64,000 bases of DNA from Prevotella scopos JCM 17725. Its GTDB lineage: Bacteria > Bacteroidota > Bacteroidia > Bacteroidales > Bacteroidaceae. Within the stretch, counting starts at the first letter, position 1, and each line of letters starts with the position of its first letter. The notes below the pieces were generated by a model. It saw nothing but the letters and a program-made list of their open reading frames with translations, ran no database searches and had not been told where the DNA came from. This document shows positions 57,105-64,000 of the stretch, one piece after another. The DNA lies in assembly GCF_018127785.1 (NCBI RefSeq), contig NZ_CP072389.1, positions 682,001-746,000 on the forward strand, read 5' to 3'. The position numbers and the translations under genes were made by a program.

Positions 57105-57119
57105 CTATTGACCTCCTTT

Positions 57120-57389
57120 TTACTTCATCAAATCGGTTACATAAGGAAGGAGCGCAATCTGACGAGCACGCTTAACAGCCTGTGCCACACGGCGCTGATA
57201 CTTCAAAGAAGTACCTGTGATACGACGAGGAAGAATCTTACCCTGCTCGTTGAGGAACTTCTTCAAGAACTCGCCATCCTTATAGTCGATGTACTTAATA
57301 CCGCTCTTCTTGAAACGGCAATACTTCTTCTTCTTAGTATCGATAGAAGGAGCGGTCAAATAACGGATTTCTGATTTCTGCTCTGCCAT
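57120..57389 (-). CDS. rpsR: 30S ribosomal protein S18
   Basis: Predicted 89 aa. It has [41 protein letters not shown] in outline and ALLPYVTD, all typical of bS18. It lies 15 bp before rplI and 2 bp after rpsF. Confidence 0.96.
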   Translation of the reverse strand: MAEQKSEIRYLTAPSIDTKKKKYCRFKKSGIKYIDYKDGEFLKKFLNEQGKILPRRITGTSLKYQRRVAQAVKRARQIALLPYVTDLMK

Positions 57390-57391
57390 GA

Positions 57392-57736
57392 TTAAGCCTC
57401 CTTTTTAGCTGCCCATTTAGCACGACGCTTTTCAGCATAAGCTGCAGAATACTTGTCCTGCTTAACGGTGATGTAACGAATAACCTTCTCGTCACGACGG
57501 AAGCCGGTCTCGAGAGTGTCGATAACTGATGGTTCTGCGTTGAACTCCAACAATGCGTAGAAGCCAGATGACTTCTTCTGGATGTTGTAAGCCAACTTCT
57601 TCAGACCCCAGGCCTCCTCGTTCAAGATCTCAGCGCCATTGTCGGTGAGCAATTTCTTGAATTTAGCGACCGTTTCCTTCATCTGTTCATCAGACAAAAC
57701 GGGAGTCAAAATGAAAACGGTTTCGTATTGATTCAT
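57392..57736 (-). CDS. rpsF: 30S ribosomal protein S6
   Basis: Predicted 114 aa. It has [34 protein letters not shown] and [14 protein letters not shown], as in bS6, which forms a dimer with S18. It opens the S6-S18-L9 operon and has a strong promoter about 60 bp upstream. Confidence 0.96.
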   Translation of the reverse strand: MNQYETVFILTPVLSDEQMKETVAKFKKLLTDNGAEILNEEAWGLKKLAYNIQKKSSGFYALLEFNAEPSVIDTLETGFRRDEKVIRYITVKQDKYSAAYAEKRRAKWAAKKEA

Positions 57737-57793
57737 ACTACTTAAAATATAAAATTGTGAATTAAATTACACCTGCTTTCGCAAAATGCAGTG

Positions 57794-57825
57794 CAAAAGT
57801 AGTAATTTTTATGCAACTGACCAAA
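57794..57825 (-). promoter_or_regulatory. Promoter of the rpsF operon
   Basis: On the minus strand TTTG, 20 bp, TACTTTTG, an exact consensus fit. It leaves a leader of about 50 nt. Confidence 0.78.
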
Positions 57826-57872
57826 TATTTTTTGTACATTTGCACCAATAAATAGTATATTTACACTTTTGT

Positions 57873-58076
57873 ATGAAAAGATATATCAAATACTTAGGTA
57901 TTGCAGACATTATTTTAGGACTGCTTCTGTTCGCACTCCATGTCATTCTCCACTTCAATGGGAATGAGCTTCTTTTCGGTGGACTAGCACTGGTCTTGAG
58001 TGGAGTTGTGTTATTTGTAAGAGCTGAACGTTTAGCGTCATTCCAATCTTCAAATGAGGAAGAAAAGAAGGATTAA
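57873..58076 (+). CDS. Small membrane protein
   Basis: Predicted 67 aa with two hydrophobic segments (about 8-26 and 34-49) joined by a short loop, and a charged end. No family is recognised. A TACATTTG box lies at 57835-57842, upstream on the same strand, which supports expression. It is divergent from rpsF. Confidence 0.65.
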   Translation: MKRYIKYLGIADIILGLLLFALHVILHFNGNELLFGGLALVLSGVVLFVRAERLASFQSSNEEEKKD

Positions 58077-58085
58077 TCATCGTTT

Positions 58086-58224
58086 ATATCAGTAAAAGAA
58101 ACAACCATTATCGAATTATCTTCACGACAAGAAATATTTATTTACGTGAACAAAAATATTTATTTTCATGAAGAAAAATAATTATTTTCGTGAAAATAAT
58201 TCGGTTGTTATCATTTACTATAGG
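58086..58224. repeat. 22-bp AT-rich palindromic repeat array, locus 2, with inverted flanks
   Basis: Four units of about 22 bp (58119-58205) of the same type as at 17111-17190, with centres TTCACGAC, TACGTGAA, TTCATGAA and TTCGTGAA. The array is flanked by an imperfect inverted repeat (ACAACC...GAATTATCTTCACG on the left, its near complement on the right), so the whole block can fold into a long hairpin. No ORF crosses it. It fills most of the 297-bp gap between the small membrane gene and rnz. Confidence 0.7.
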
Positions 58225-58373
58225 ATTTCAGCACTCTAATACAAGTCCAGAAGCTGATTATTCGCAACCTTAGAAGCCTCTATCATATAATAAGTACGGG
58301 TATATGCTACCTCTCTTATTTGTACAACATTAAAATCGGTAGATTGCATCAAAAACAATTCATACAAACCTAC

Positions 58374-59288
58374 TTATATATCAAATATTGCACCCTCTTG
58401 TGTCAGAAAGCTGTTAGGGAAGATTTCTTTTGCCTCCTCTAACAACTGTTGTTCATTGCCGTAACGTGCAGAGTAATGCCCTAAAAGAAGTTTCCCCACA
58501 GACGCATCTCGGGCCACCAGTGCAGCTTGCTCAGATGTGCTGTGCCAATAAAGACGAGCACGATCAGCATCTTGTGCTGCGTATGTACTTTCGTGATAGA
58601 GTGTACTTACGTTTTTTACAAGATTATATAGAGTTTTAATATATCGTGTATCAGAGCAATAAGCATAGCTACGAGCAGGTGCGGCAGGAGTTGTTAGCCT
58701 ACTATTAGGAATCACATCACCATCTTGTGTTACCCAATCAGCCCCAGCCTTTATATTATTAATCTGACTGATAGGAATATGATAAAAGTCTATCATGTCA
58801 CGACGAATATGTGGTAGTGTTGGTTTCTCACGGAACAGATAGCCACAACAGTCAATACGATGCTGCAAAGGGATTGTCTCGATCGTAAGACTTTTATCCT
58901 CATAAATCACCTTATTCTGCTTAGTGTTAACGGCATGAAAAACCACTTTAAACTCCAGACCTTGACAGAAGAAGTTCAGTGTCTGACTAAGAATTGGTTC
59001 AAAATCAGCTGGGGCATAGATATGGAGTGGTGCTGTGCGTCCCGTCATACCAAAGGTTGAAATCATACCTGGCAAACCAAAACAATGATCCCCATGCAGA
59101 TGACTGATAAAAACAGCAATAATCTTTGAGAAGTGTACATGTGATTTACGAAGTTGTATCTGCGTACCCTCTCCGCAATCAATCATAAAAAGCTTCTCCC
59201 TAAGTTCTACAATTTGGGAAGAAGCATTATGTTGTAAAGTTGGTAACGCACTACCGCAACCAAGAATATGCACTTTGAATGGTTCCAT
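58374..59288 (-). CDS. rnz: Ribonuclease Z
   Basis: Predicted 304 aa MBL-fold tRNA 3'-endonuclease. The metal motif is SHLHGDHCFGLPG, with GCGSALPTLQHNASSQ at the start, CSDTRY, YHESTYA and LLGHYSARY near the end. It cuts the 3' trailer from tRNA precursors that lack an encoded CCA. The length is normal for the short form. Confidence 0.95.
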   Translation of the reverse strand: MEPFKVHILGCGSALPTLQHNASSQIVELREKLFMIDCGEGTQIQLRKSHVHFSKIIAVFISHLHGDHCFGLPGMISTFGMTGRTAPLHIYAPADFEPILSQTLNFFCQGLEFKVVFHAVNTKQNKVIYEDKSLTIETIPLQHRIDCCGYLFREKPTLPHIRRDMIDFYHIPISQINNIKAGADWVTQDGDVIPNSRLTTPAAPARSYAYCSDTRYIKTLYNLVKNVSTLYHESTYAAQDADRARLYWHSTSEQAALVARDASVGKLLLGHYSARYGNEQQLLEEAKEIFPNSFLTQEGAIFDI

Positions 59289-59396
59289 ATTATCCTATCA
59301 ATCACTTTTCACCCCACCCTAATGAAGAGCAAAGTGAAGAGATTAGATTTCTTATAATAGTCGTTACGGATTCTATAGTGAGAATGTTGCTAACAC

Positions 59397-59954
59397 TTAT
59401 TTCCCTCTCGTAAATACAAAAATACCAGCCTTGTTCTCCAAAGACAGCGTGTCAGCTCCAAGATTATCGACATCAAACGTATCTTTTGACAGAACCAATT
59501 TACCATTCCATATCTTCCATTCTGTCCAAGGATTCTTCTCTGACTGCAAGCTTGAAGTAACAGTTCCACCTTCTTTAATCTCAAAGTTGCGATCGAGACT
59601 TATCCAGTTACCCAACAATGAAGTAAGGTTAATAGCAGAGCGCATGAAGTTATCACCATACTCTTTATAACCAATGACGGCGAAACGATCACCATTAATC
59701 TTTCCACCCTTCACAACATCAGCAGTGTCGTCTGGGTTCACGAGATATTCAAGTGTATCGCCATTGTCTGTGAGCAAAACAATTGAATTCATACCGCCAT
59801 CAACCATAGTGCCATAGATAGTACTATCGTTTGTCGCTACAGAGTCCTCAGCCTCACCAGTTTCAGTCATAACTGACTTAGTTTTATTATCCTTGCAAGC
59901 TATGACCATAGCAAGAATAAACAAAGACATGATAAAATAAAAGCTTTTTCTCAT
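59397..59954 (-). CDS. Lipocalin-like lipoprotein
   Basis: Predicted 185 aa. The signal sequence ends in the lipobox VIAC. After an acidic spacer the domain has short beta strands, including LLGNWIS and WKIWNGKLVLSKDTF, as seen in lipocalin-like proteins of Bacteroidales. The ligand is unknown. It lies between mazG upstream and rnz downstream, all on the minus strand. Confidence 0.78.
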   Translation of the reverse strand: MRKSFYFIMSLFILAMVIACKDNKTKSVMTETGEAEDSVATNDSTIYGTMVDGGMNSIVLLTDNGDTLEYLVNPDDTADVVKGGKINGDRFAVIGYKEYGDNFMRSAINLTSLLGNWISLDRNFEIKEGGTVTSSLQSEKNPWTEWKIWNGKLVLSKDTFDVDNLGADTLSLENKAGIFVFTRGK

Positions 59955-59983
59955 ATTTAAATTTCTTAATGACTATGATAATG

Positions 59984-60907
59984 TCAACTGTTAGCAGCCT
60001 TCGCCTGACTCCAGAGTTCATCCATTTCTGCAAGAGTCAAATTCTTTATCGTAACTCCCTTAGCTTTAGCTGCTTCTTCGATATAGTTAAACCGTTTAAT
60101 AAACTTTTGATTCGTGTATTCAAGAGCATTATCAGGATTGAGATGATAGAGACGAGCTGCATTGATAACTGAGAACAAAAAGTCGCCAAGTTCCTCTGTT
60201 GAATGTTCCTTATCTTCTTTCTTCAACTCGTCCTTTAGTTCACCTAACTCTTCATACACCTTATCCCACACCTGTTCTTTTTCTTGCCAATCAAAGCCAA
60301 CATTGCGTGCTTTGTCTTGAATACGATAGGCCTTTATAAGACTGGGCAGAGAATCAGGAACACCAGAAAGTACCGAAGTGTTACCATCACGTTCACGTTG
60401 TTTACGCTGCTCCCATGTTGATTCTACCTGAGAAGCGGTATTTGGAGTAGATGAATCGAGATTGTTATGTGTCTGCTGTTCTTCATCTTTGTAAACAACC
60501 TGTCCTGCAGCATTGATTGTCATATCTGTTCTTGTCACGCTCCATCCCACCCAGTTGATAAAATCATGTCTGAACATAAGCTTATCAGATTGTGCATTGC
60601 AGACATCAGCAACATCAAATTCACCCTTTTCCTCACCAAGCAATGAATAGAAGATAACGTGTTCCATGACGTCGCCAAGTTCCTTACAGATATTCTTTGA
60701 ATCGTTCTTCAAAAGTGCATCTGCTAATTCAAAAGTTTCTTCAATCGTGTTGGGACGAAGGCTTTCGTTGGTTTGTTTTCTGTCCCACGGGCATTCCTTT
60801 CGGAGTCTTTCCTGAATGTCTAAAAGTCGGGCAAAAGCTTTCAGTTTTTCTTCTTTAGTATGCAAAGTCTTGATGTTTAAGTTAAACATAAACGTTAAAG
60901 TACCCAT
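59984..60907 (-). CDS. mazG: Nucleoside triphosphate pyrophosphohydrolase
   Basis: Predicted 307 aa. Two MazG domains are seen, with [22 protein letters not shown] in outline (EExxE metal site) and [17 protein letters not shown] in the second. Between them lies an insertion of about 45-60 residues (around 110-165) rich in Thr, Gln and Asn, so the protein is longer than the usual 260-270. It breaks down non-canonical or excess NTPs. A later in-frame Met six codons on is a possible start. It is divergent from valS. Confidence 0.93.
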   Translation of the reverse strand: MGTLTFMFNLNIKTLHTKEEKLKAFARLLDIQERLRKECPWDRKQTNESLRPNTIEETFELADALLKNDSKNICKELGDVMEHVIFYSLLGEEKGEFDVADVCNAQSDKLMFRHDFINWVGWSVTRTDMTINAAGQVVYKDEEQQTHNNLDSSTPNTASQVESTWEQRKQRERDGNTSVLSGVPDSLPSLIKAYRIQDKARNVGFDWQEKEQVWDKVYEELGELKDELKKEDKEHSTEELGDFLFSVINAARLYHLNPDNALEYTNQKFIKRFNYIEEAAKAKGVTIKNLTLAEMDELWSQAKAANS

Positions 60908-60926
60908 CAGAGTACTATTATTGATG

Positions 60927-60964
60927 CAAAGATACGCTTTTTAGGCGGATTTTTTGTACTTTTG
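60927..60964. promoter_or_regulatory. Divergent -7 boxes of mazG and valS
   Basis: TATCTTTG on the minus strand (60927-60934) faces mazG, and TACTTTTG on the plus strand (60957-60964) faces valS. They are 22 bp apart and point outwards. No clear TTTG -33 boxes were found at standard spacing. Confidence 0.5.
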
Positions 60965-61009
60965 CATCGTAATTTTAATGATAATAAAGAAATAATAATA
61001 TACAAGACA

Positions 61010-63703
61010 ATGGAATTAGCAAGCAAGTATGATCCACAAATAGTGGAATCAAAATGGTACCAGTATTGGCTGGACAACAAGCTTTTCAGTTCTAAGCCTG
61101 ATGGCCGTGAGCCTTACACCGTGGTTATTCCACCACCAAACGTAACAGGTGTGCTTCACATGGGTCACATGCTGAACAATACTATTCAGGACATTCTGGT
61201 AAGACGTGCCCGCATGGAGGGTAAGAATGCTTGCTGGGTTCCAGGTACAGACCATGCAAGTATTGCTACAGAAGCAAAGGTTGTAGGTCGCCTCGCTGAG
61301 CAAGGTGTAAAGAAGACCGACCTTACACGTGAGCAGTTCCTTGAGCATGCATGGGACTGGACACATGAACATGGTGGTATTATCCTCAAACAGTTGCGCC
61401 GACTTGGTTGTTCCTGCGATTGGGATCGTACAGCTTTTACAATGGATGACATCCGTAGCAAGAGTGTTATCAAGGTGTTCTGCGACCTCTACAAAAAGGG
61501 TTACATTTATCGGGGTGTTCGCATGGTTAACTGGGACCCACAAGCTCAGACCGCTCTTTCTGACGAAGAGGTAATCTACAAGGATGAGCATTCTAAGCTT
61601 TATCACCTTAAATATTATGTTGCTGATGACGACCAAACAAAGGTTGAACGCAAGGATGAAGGCAATGTAATGCATAAGGATGAGAAAGGCTACTATGCTG
61701 TTGTGGCCACTACTCGTCCAGAGACTATCATGGGTGACTCTGCTATGTGTATTAATCCAGAGGACGTTAAGAACACCTGGTTAAAGGGTCTTCGCGTTGT
61801 TGTTCCATTGGTAAACCGTGTGATTCCAGTAATTGAAGACTCATACGTTGATATCCAGTTCGGTACTGGCTGTTTAAAGGTTACACCTGCTCACGACGTT
61901 AACGACCATGCACTTGGTCTAAAGCACGGATTGGAAACAATTGATATCTTCAACGATAATGGTACTATCTCTGAGGCAGCTGGCCTATATGTAGGTCAGG
62001 ATCGTATGGATGTACGCAAGCAGATTTCAAAGGATTTGGAAGCTGCAGGACTAATGGAGAAGGTTGAGGACTATGACAATAAAGTGGGTTACTCAGAGCG
62101 TACGCACGTACCTATTGAGCCAAAGCTTTCTACACAATGGTTCTTAAAGATGCAGCACTTTGCTGATATCGCCCTCGCTCCAGTCATGGACGACGATATT
62201 GAGTTCTATCCAAAGAAATATAAAAACACTTATCGTCACTGGTTAGAGAATATCAAAGACTGGTGTATCAGCCGTCAGTTATGGTGGGGTCATCGTATTC
62301 CTGCTTACTACTTCAAAGATGCAGAAGGCAAGAATGCTACAGTTGTGGCAGAAACTACAGAAGAAGCTTTGAAGTTGGCACAGGAGATTAATCCTTCTGT
62401 TACAGCTGCCGACCTTGAGCAAGAGAGCGATTGTATGGATACTTGGTTTTCAAGTTGGTTGTGGCCTATCTCTGTCTTCGATGGTATCAACAACCCTGAC
62501 AACGAAGAAATCAACTACTACTACCCTACTAGCGACCTCGTTACAGGTCCAGACATTATCTTCTTCTGGGTAGCACGTATGATTATGGCTGGCTATGAGT
62601 ATCGTGGAAAGTTCCCATTCAAGCATGTTTACTTCACTGGTATCGTACGTGATAAACTTGGTCGCAAGATGAGTAAGAGTCTTGGTAACTCACCAGACCC
62701 AATCATGTTGATTGAGAAGTATGGTGCTGACGGTGTTCGCATGGGTATGATGCTATCTGCTCCTGCAGGCAACGACATCCTCTTCGACGAGACACTTTGT
62801 GAGCAGGGACGTAACTTCAACAATAAGATTTGGAATGCATTCCGCCTCGTTCAAGGTTGGGAGACAACTGATGCCGAGCAGCCATTGGCAAACAAGATTG
62901 CTGTTGAATGGTTCGAAGCGAAGTTGAAGGAAGTAAATGCTGAGATGAACGAGCAGTTCAAGAGCTATCGTATTTCAGAGGCTTTAATGACTGTTTACCG
63001 CCTCTTCTGGGACGAGTTCTCAAGCTGGTACTTGGAGATGATTAAGCCAGAATATGGCAAACCAATCGACAAGCTCACCTACGAATCAACCCTTAAATTC
63101 TTCAATTCACTCTTGAAGATGTTGCACCCATTCATGCCTTTCATTACTGAAGAGTTGTGGCAGCACATCTATGAGCGCAAGGAGAACGAGAGCATTATGC
63201 GTGATGAACTCAAACTTGACGCACCAAGCAAGGAGGAATTAAAGCTCATCGATGCCATCGAGCAGGTTAAGGCGATTGTCAGCGGTGTTAGAACCGTACG
63301 CAATCAGAAGAACATCGCCCCAAAGGTTGAGCTCGACTTGAATGTAATCGGTCAGAACAAATACGAGGCTTATAACAGTGTGATCATTAAGATGGCTAAC
63401 TTGAAGGCGATTGAGGTGGTAGCTGAAAAGAGCGGTGACGCATCTGGTTTCATGGTAGGTACCGATAGTTTCGCTGTGCCAGTGGGTGACTTGATTGATA
63501 TTGCAGCTGAGATTGAGAAACAGGAGAAGGAGCTCAAGCATCTTGAAGGCTTCCTCACAGGTATCAAGAAGAAGCTCTCAAACGAGAAGTTCGTATCAAA
63601 TGCACCTGAAGCTGTTATCGAACGTGAGCGCAAGAAGCAAAGTGACTCTGAGGAAAAGATTGCAGCTTTGAAAGCAAGTCTTGAGGAATTAAGAAAGAAA
63701 TAA
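61010..63703 (+). CDS. valS: Valine--tRNA ligase
   Basis: Predicted 897 aa class I synthetase. The ATG at 61010 is chosen; the longer frame starts with a TTG inside the promoter. It has [15 protein letters not shown] (HIGH type), the CP1 editing domain with [12 protein letters not shown], and [12 protein letters not shown]. The anticodon domain and a C-terminal coiled coil ([20 protein letters not shown]) complete it. The length is normal. Confidence 0.97.
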   Translation: MELASKYDPQIVESKWYQYWLDNKLFSSKPDGREPYTVVIPPPNVTGVLHMGHMLNNTIQDILVRRARMEGKNACWVPGTDHASIATEAKVVGRLAEQGVKKTDLTREQFLEHAWDWTHEHGGIILKQLRRLGCSCDWDRTAFTMDDIRSKSVIKVFCDLYKKGYIYRGVRMVNWDPQAQTALSDEEVIYKDEHSKLYHLKYYVADDDQTKVERKDEGNVMHKDEKGYYAVVATTRPETIMGDSAMCINPEDVKNTWLKGLRVVVPLVNRVIPVIEDSYVDIQFGTGCLKVTPAHDVNDHALGLKHGLETIDIFNDNGTISEAAGLYVGQDRMDVRKQISKDLEAAGLMEKVEDYDNKVGYSERTHVPIEPKLSTQWFLKMQHFADIALAPVMDDDIEFYPKKYKNTYRHWLENIKDWCISRQLWWGHRIPAYYFKDAEGKNATVVAETTEEALKLAQEINPSVTAADLEQESDCMDTWFSSWLWPISVFDGINNPDNEEINYYYPTSDLVTGPDIIFFWVARMIMAGYEYRGKFPFKHVYFTGIVRDKLGRKMSKSLGNSPDPIMLIEKYGADGVRMGMMLSAPAGNDILFDETLCEQGRNFNNKIWNAFRLVQGWETTDAEQPLANKIAVEWFEAKLKEVNAEMNEQFKSYRISEALMTVYRLFWDEFSSWYLEMIKPEYGKPIDKLTYESTLKFFNSLLKMLHPFMPFITEELWQHIYERKENESIMRDELKLDAPSKEELKLIDAIEQVKAIVSGVRTVRNQKNIAPKVELDLNVIGQNKYEAYNSVIIKMANLKAIEVVAEKSGDASGFMVGTDSFAVPVGDLIDIAAEIEKQEKELKHLEGFLTGIKKKLSNEKFVSNAPEAVIERERKKQSDSEEKIAALKASLEELRKK

Positions 63704-63713
63704 CCTATTATCT

Positions 63714-63741
63714 CTTTGGCTAATGAATTCATTAGCCAAAG
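63714..63741. repeat. 28-bp perfect palindrome after valS
   Basis: A perfect palindrome with half-site CTTTGGCTAATGAA, starting 10 bp past the valS stop. It may be part of the valS transcript end or an operator-like site. There is no T run. Confidence 0.5.
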
Positions 63742-63758
63742 CGTTATAGTACATATAA

Positions 63759-63796
63759 AAATAAAGAGGAATGCCTTTGCGTTCCTCTTTATTTGT
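63759..63796. terminator. Bidirectional terminator between valS and the next gene
   Basis: An 11-bp stem (ATAAAGAGGAA / TTCCTCTTTAT) with flanking A and T runs, between two convergent genes. Confidence 0.8.
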
Positions 63797-63798
63797 TT

Positions 63799-64000
63799 TT
63801 ATTCATAATCATCTACCACATTATTAATAAAGTCCATCATAGGCTTACCCGTCTTGCAGATTTGTTTTAACTGTTCAAGCCAGCCATCACCCTCGAAGAA
63901 ATCATCAGAGACTTTAACCCAGCAGCAGTAATCCTTCATTCGAAGATACTCAAGATGCTCATAATCCTTTGGGAATCCCTTTGGAACAGTTTTTAAGGCA
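63799..64000 (-). CDS. DUF2461-like protein, C-terminal part (cut by window end)
   Basis: The visible last 66 codons give ALKTVPKGFPKDYEHLEYLR, then MKDYCCWVKVSDDFFEGDGW, and end FINNVVDDYE. This is the pattern of the C-terminus of DUF2461/TIGR02453-type proteins (LKxxPKGF, HxxxxYLxxK, F). The start lies beyond base 64000. Function unknown. Confidence 0.75.
   Translation of the reverse strand, partial: ALKTVPKGFPKDYEHLEYLRMKDYCCWVKVSDDFFEGDGWLEQLKQICKTGKPMMDFINNVVDDYE

Noticed and set aside
61049..61675. 208-aa minus-strand ORF
   Set aside because: It is antisense to valS, which has complete synthetase motifs across the same bases.
1..64000. tRNA, rRNA or defence-system genes
   Set aside because: I looked for conserved tRNA arms, rRNA segments, restriction-modification, toxin-antitoxin and abortive-infection motifs and found none that I can support.

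Overview
The window looks like a chromosomal segment of a Prevotella-type member of the Bacteroidales. It is AT-rich. Many genes carry the Bacteroidetes promoter pattern TTTG-N19/20-TAnnTTTG, and several gene sets are characteristic of the phylum (rpmB-rpmG-DUF4295, ftsY-rimO-HU, a malic enzyme-phosphotransacetylase fusion, BACON-like and DUF3298 lipoproteins). The assignment to Prevotella is inference. Nothing here looks like a prophage, plasmid, CRISPR array or defence island. Most genes are housekeeping.

Layout, left to right. 0-4.3 kb (minus): ftsY, rimO and two HU genes, the last a membrane-anchored HU protein with a LysM-like tail. 4.7-7.6 kb (minus): an MFS transporter, panB and a HAD phosphatase. 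7.6-11.6 kb (plus): a DUF3298 lipoprotein, rsmG, an MBL hydrolase, ruvC and two unknown genes. 11.6-12.5 kb is non-coding and holds MITE copy A and a tandem repeat. Then PBP1A (minus), the pyrB - lipoprotein - pyrI group, a MATE transporter, a cytidylate kinase-like protein and a phosphodiesterase. 20-25 kb (plus): a dTDP-sugar group (rfbB, 3,4-ketoisomerase, acyltransferase, aminotransferase) with purT inside it, followed by a GH125 mannosidase. 26.5-27 kb: a small-RNA candidate. 27-34 kb (minus): YihY, a complete IS3-family element, an MBOAT/SGNH O-acylation pair and a TetR regulator. 34.3-36.6 kb: maeB. 36.6-37.3 kb: MITE copy B. 37.3-44.5 kb (minus): DUF4295, rpmG, rpmB, a cinA-type gene, tsaD, map, metH, smpB and a DUF4375-like gene. 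44.7-49.4 kb (minus): a secreted unknown, an IS1380-type transposase remnant, a second small-RNA candidate, prs and a thiamine-phosphate-synthase-like gene. 49.4-55.3 kb (plus): nspC, a DnaJ-type co-chaperone and a GH109-type gene split inside its signal peptide by an IS1634-type element. 55.4-60.9 kb (minus): a P-loop/CYTH-like protein, rplI-rpsR-rpsF, rnz, a lipoprotein and mazG. Then valS (plus) and the tail of a DUF2461-like gene cut by the window end.

The most notable observations are non-coding or architectural. (1) Two copies of a 250-280 bp element, each bounded by GGCTCTATAACG-type inverted ends and a perfect 8-bp target duplication, form a MITE family. (2) An IS1634-type insertion has exact TTAG duplications, and its removal restores the reading frame of the GH109 gene. 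(3) Two intergenic arrays are built from 22-bp AT-rich near-palindromic units. (4) Two transcription units run from a strong promoter to a strong terminator without an ORF and share a GUGA-loop hairpin. (5) The HU-membrane-LysM protein could tether the nucleoid to the cell wall. No clearly undescribed multigene system was found.
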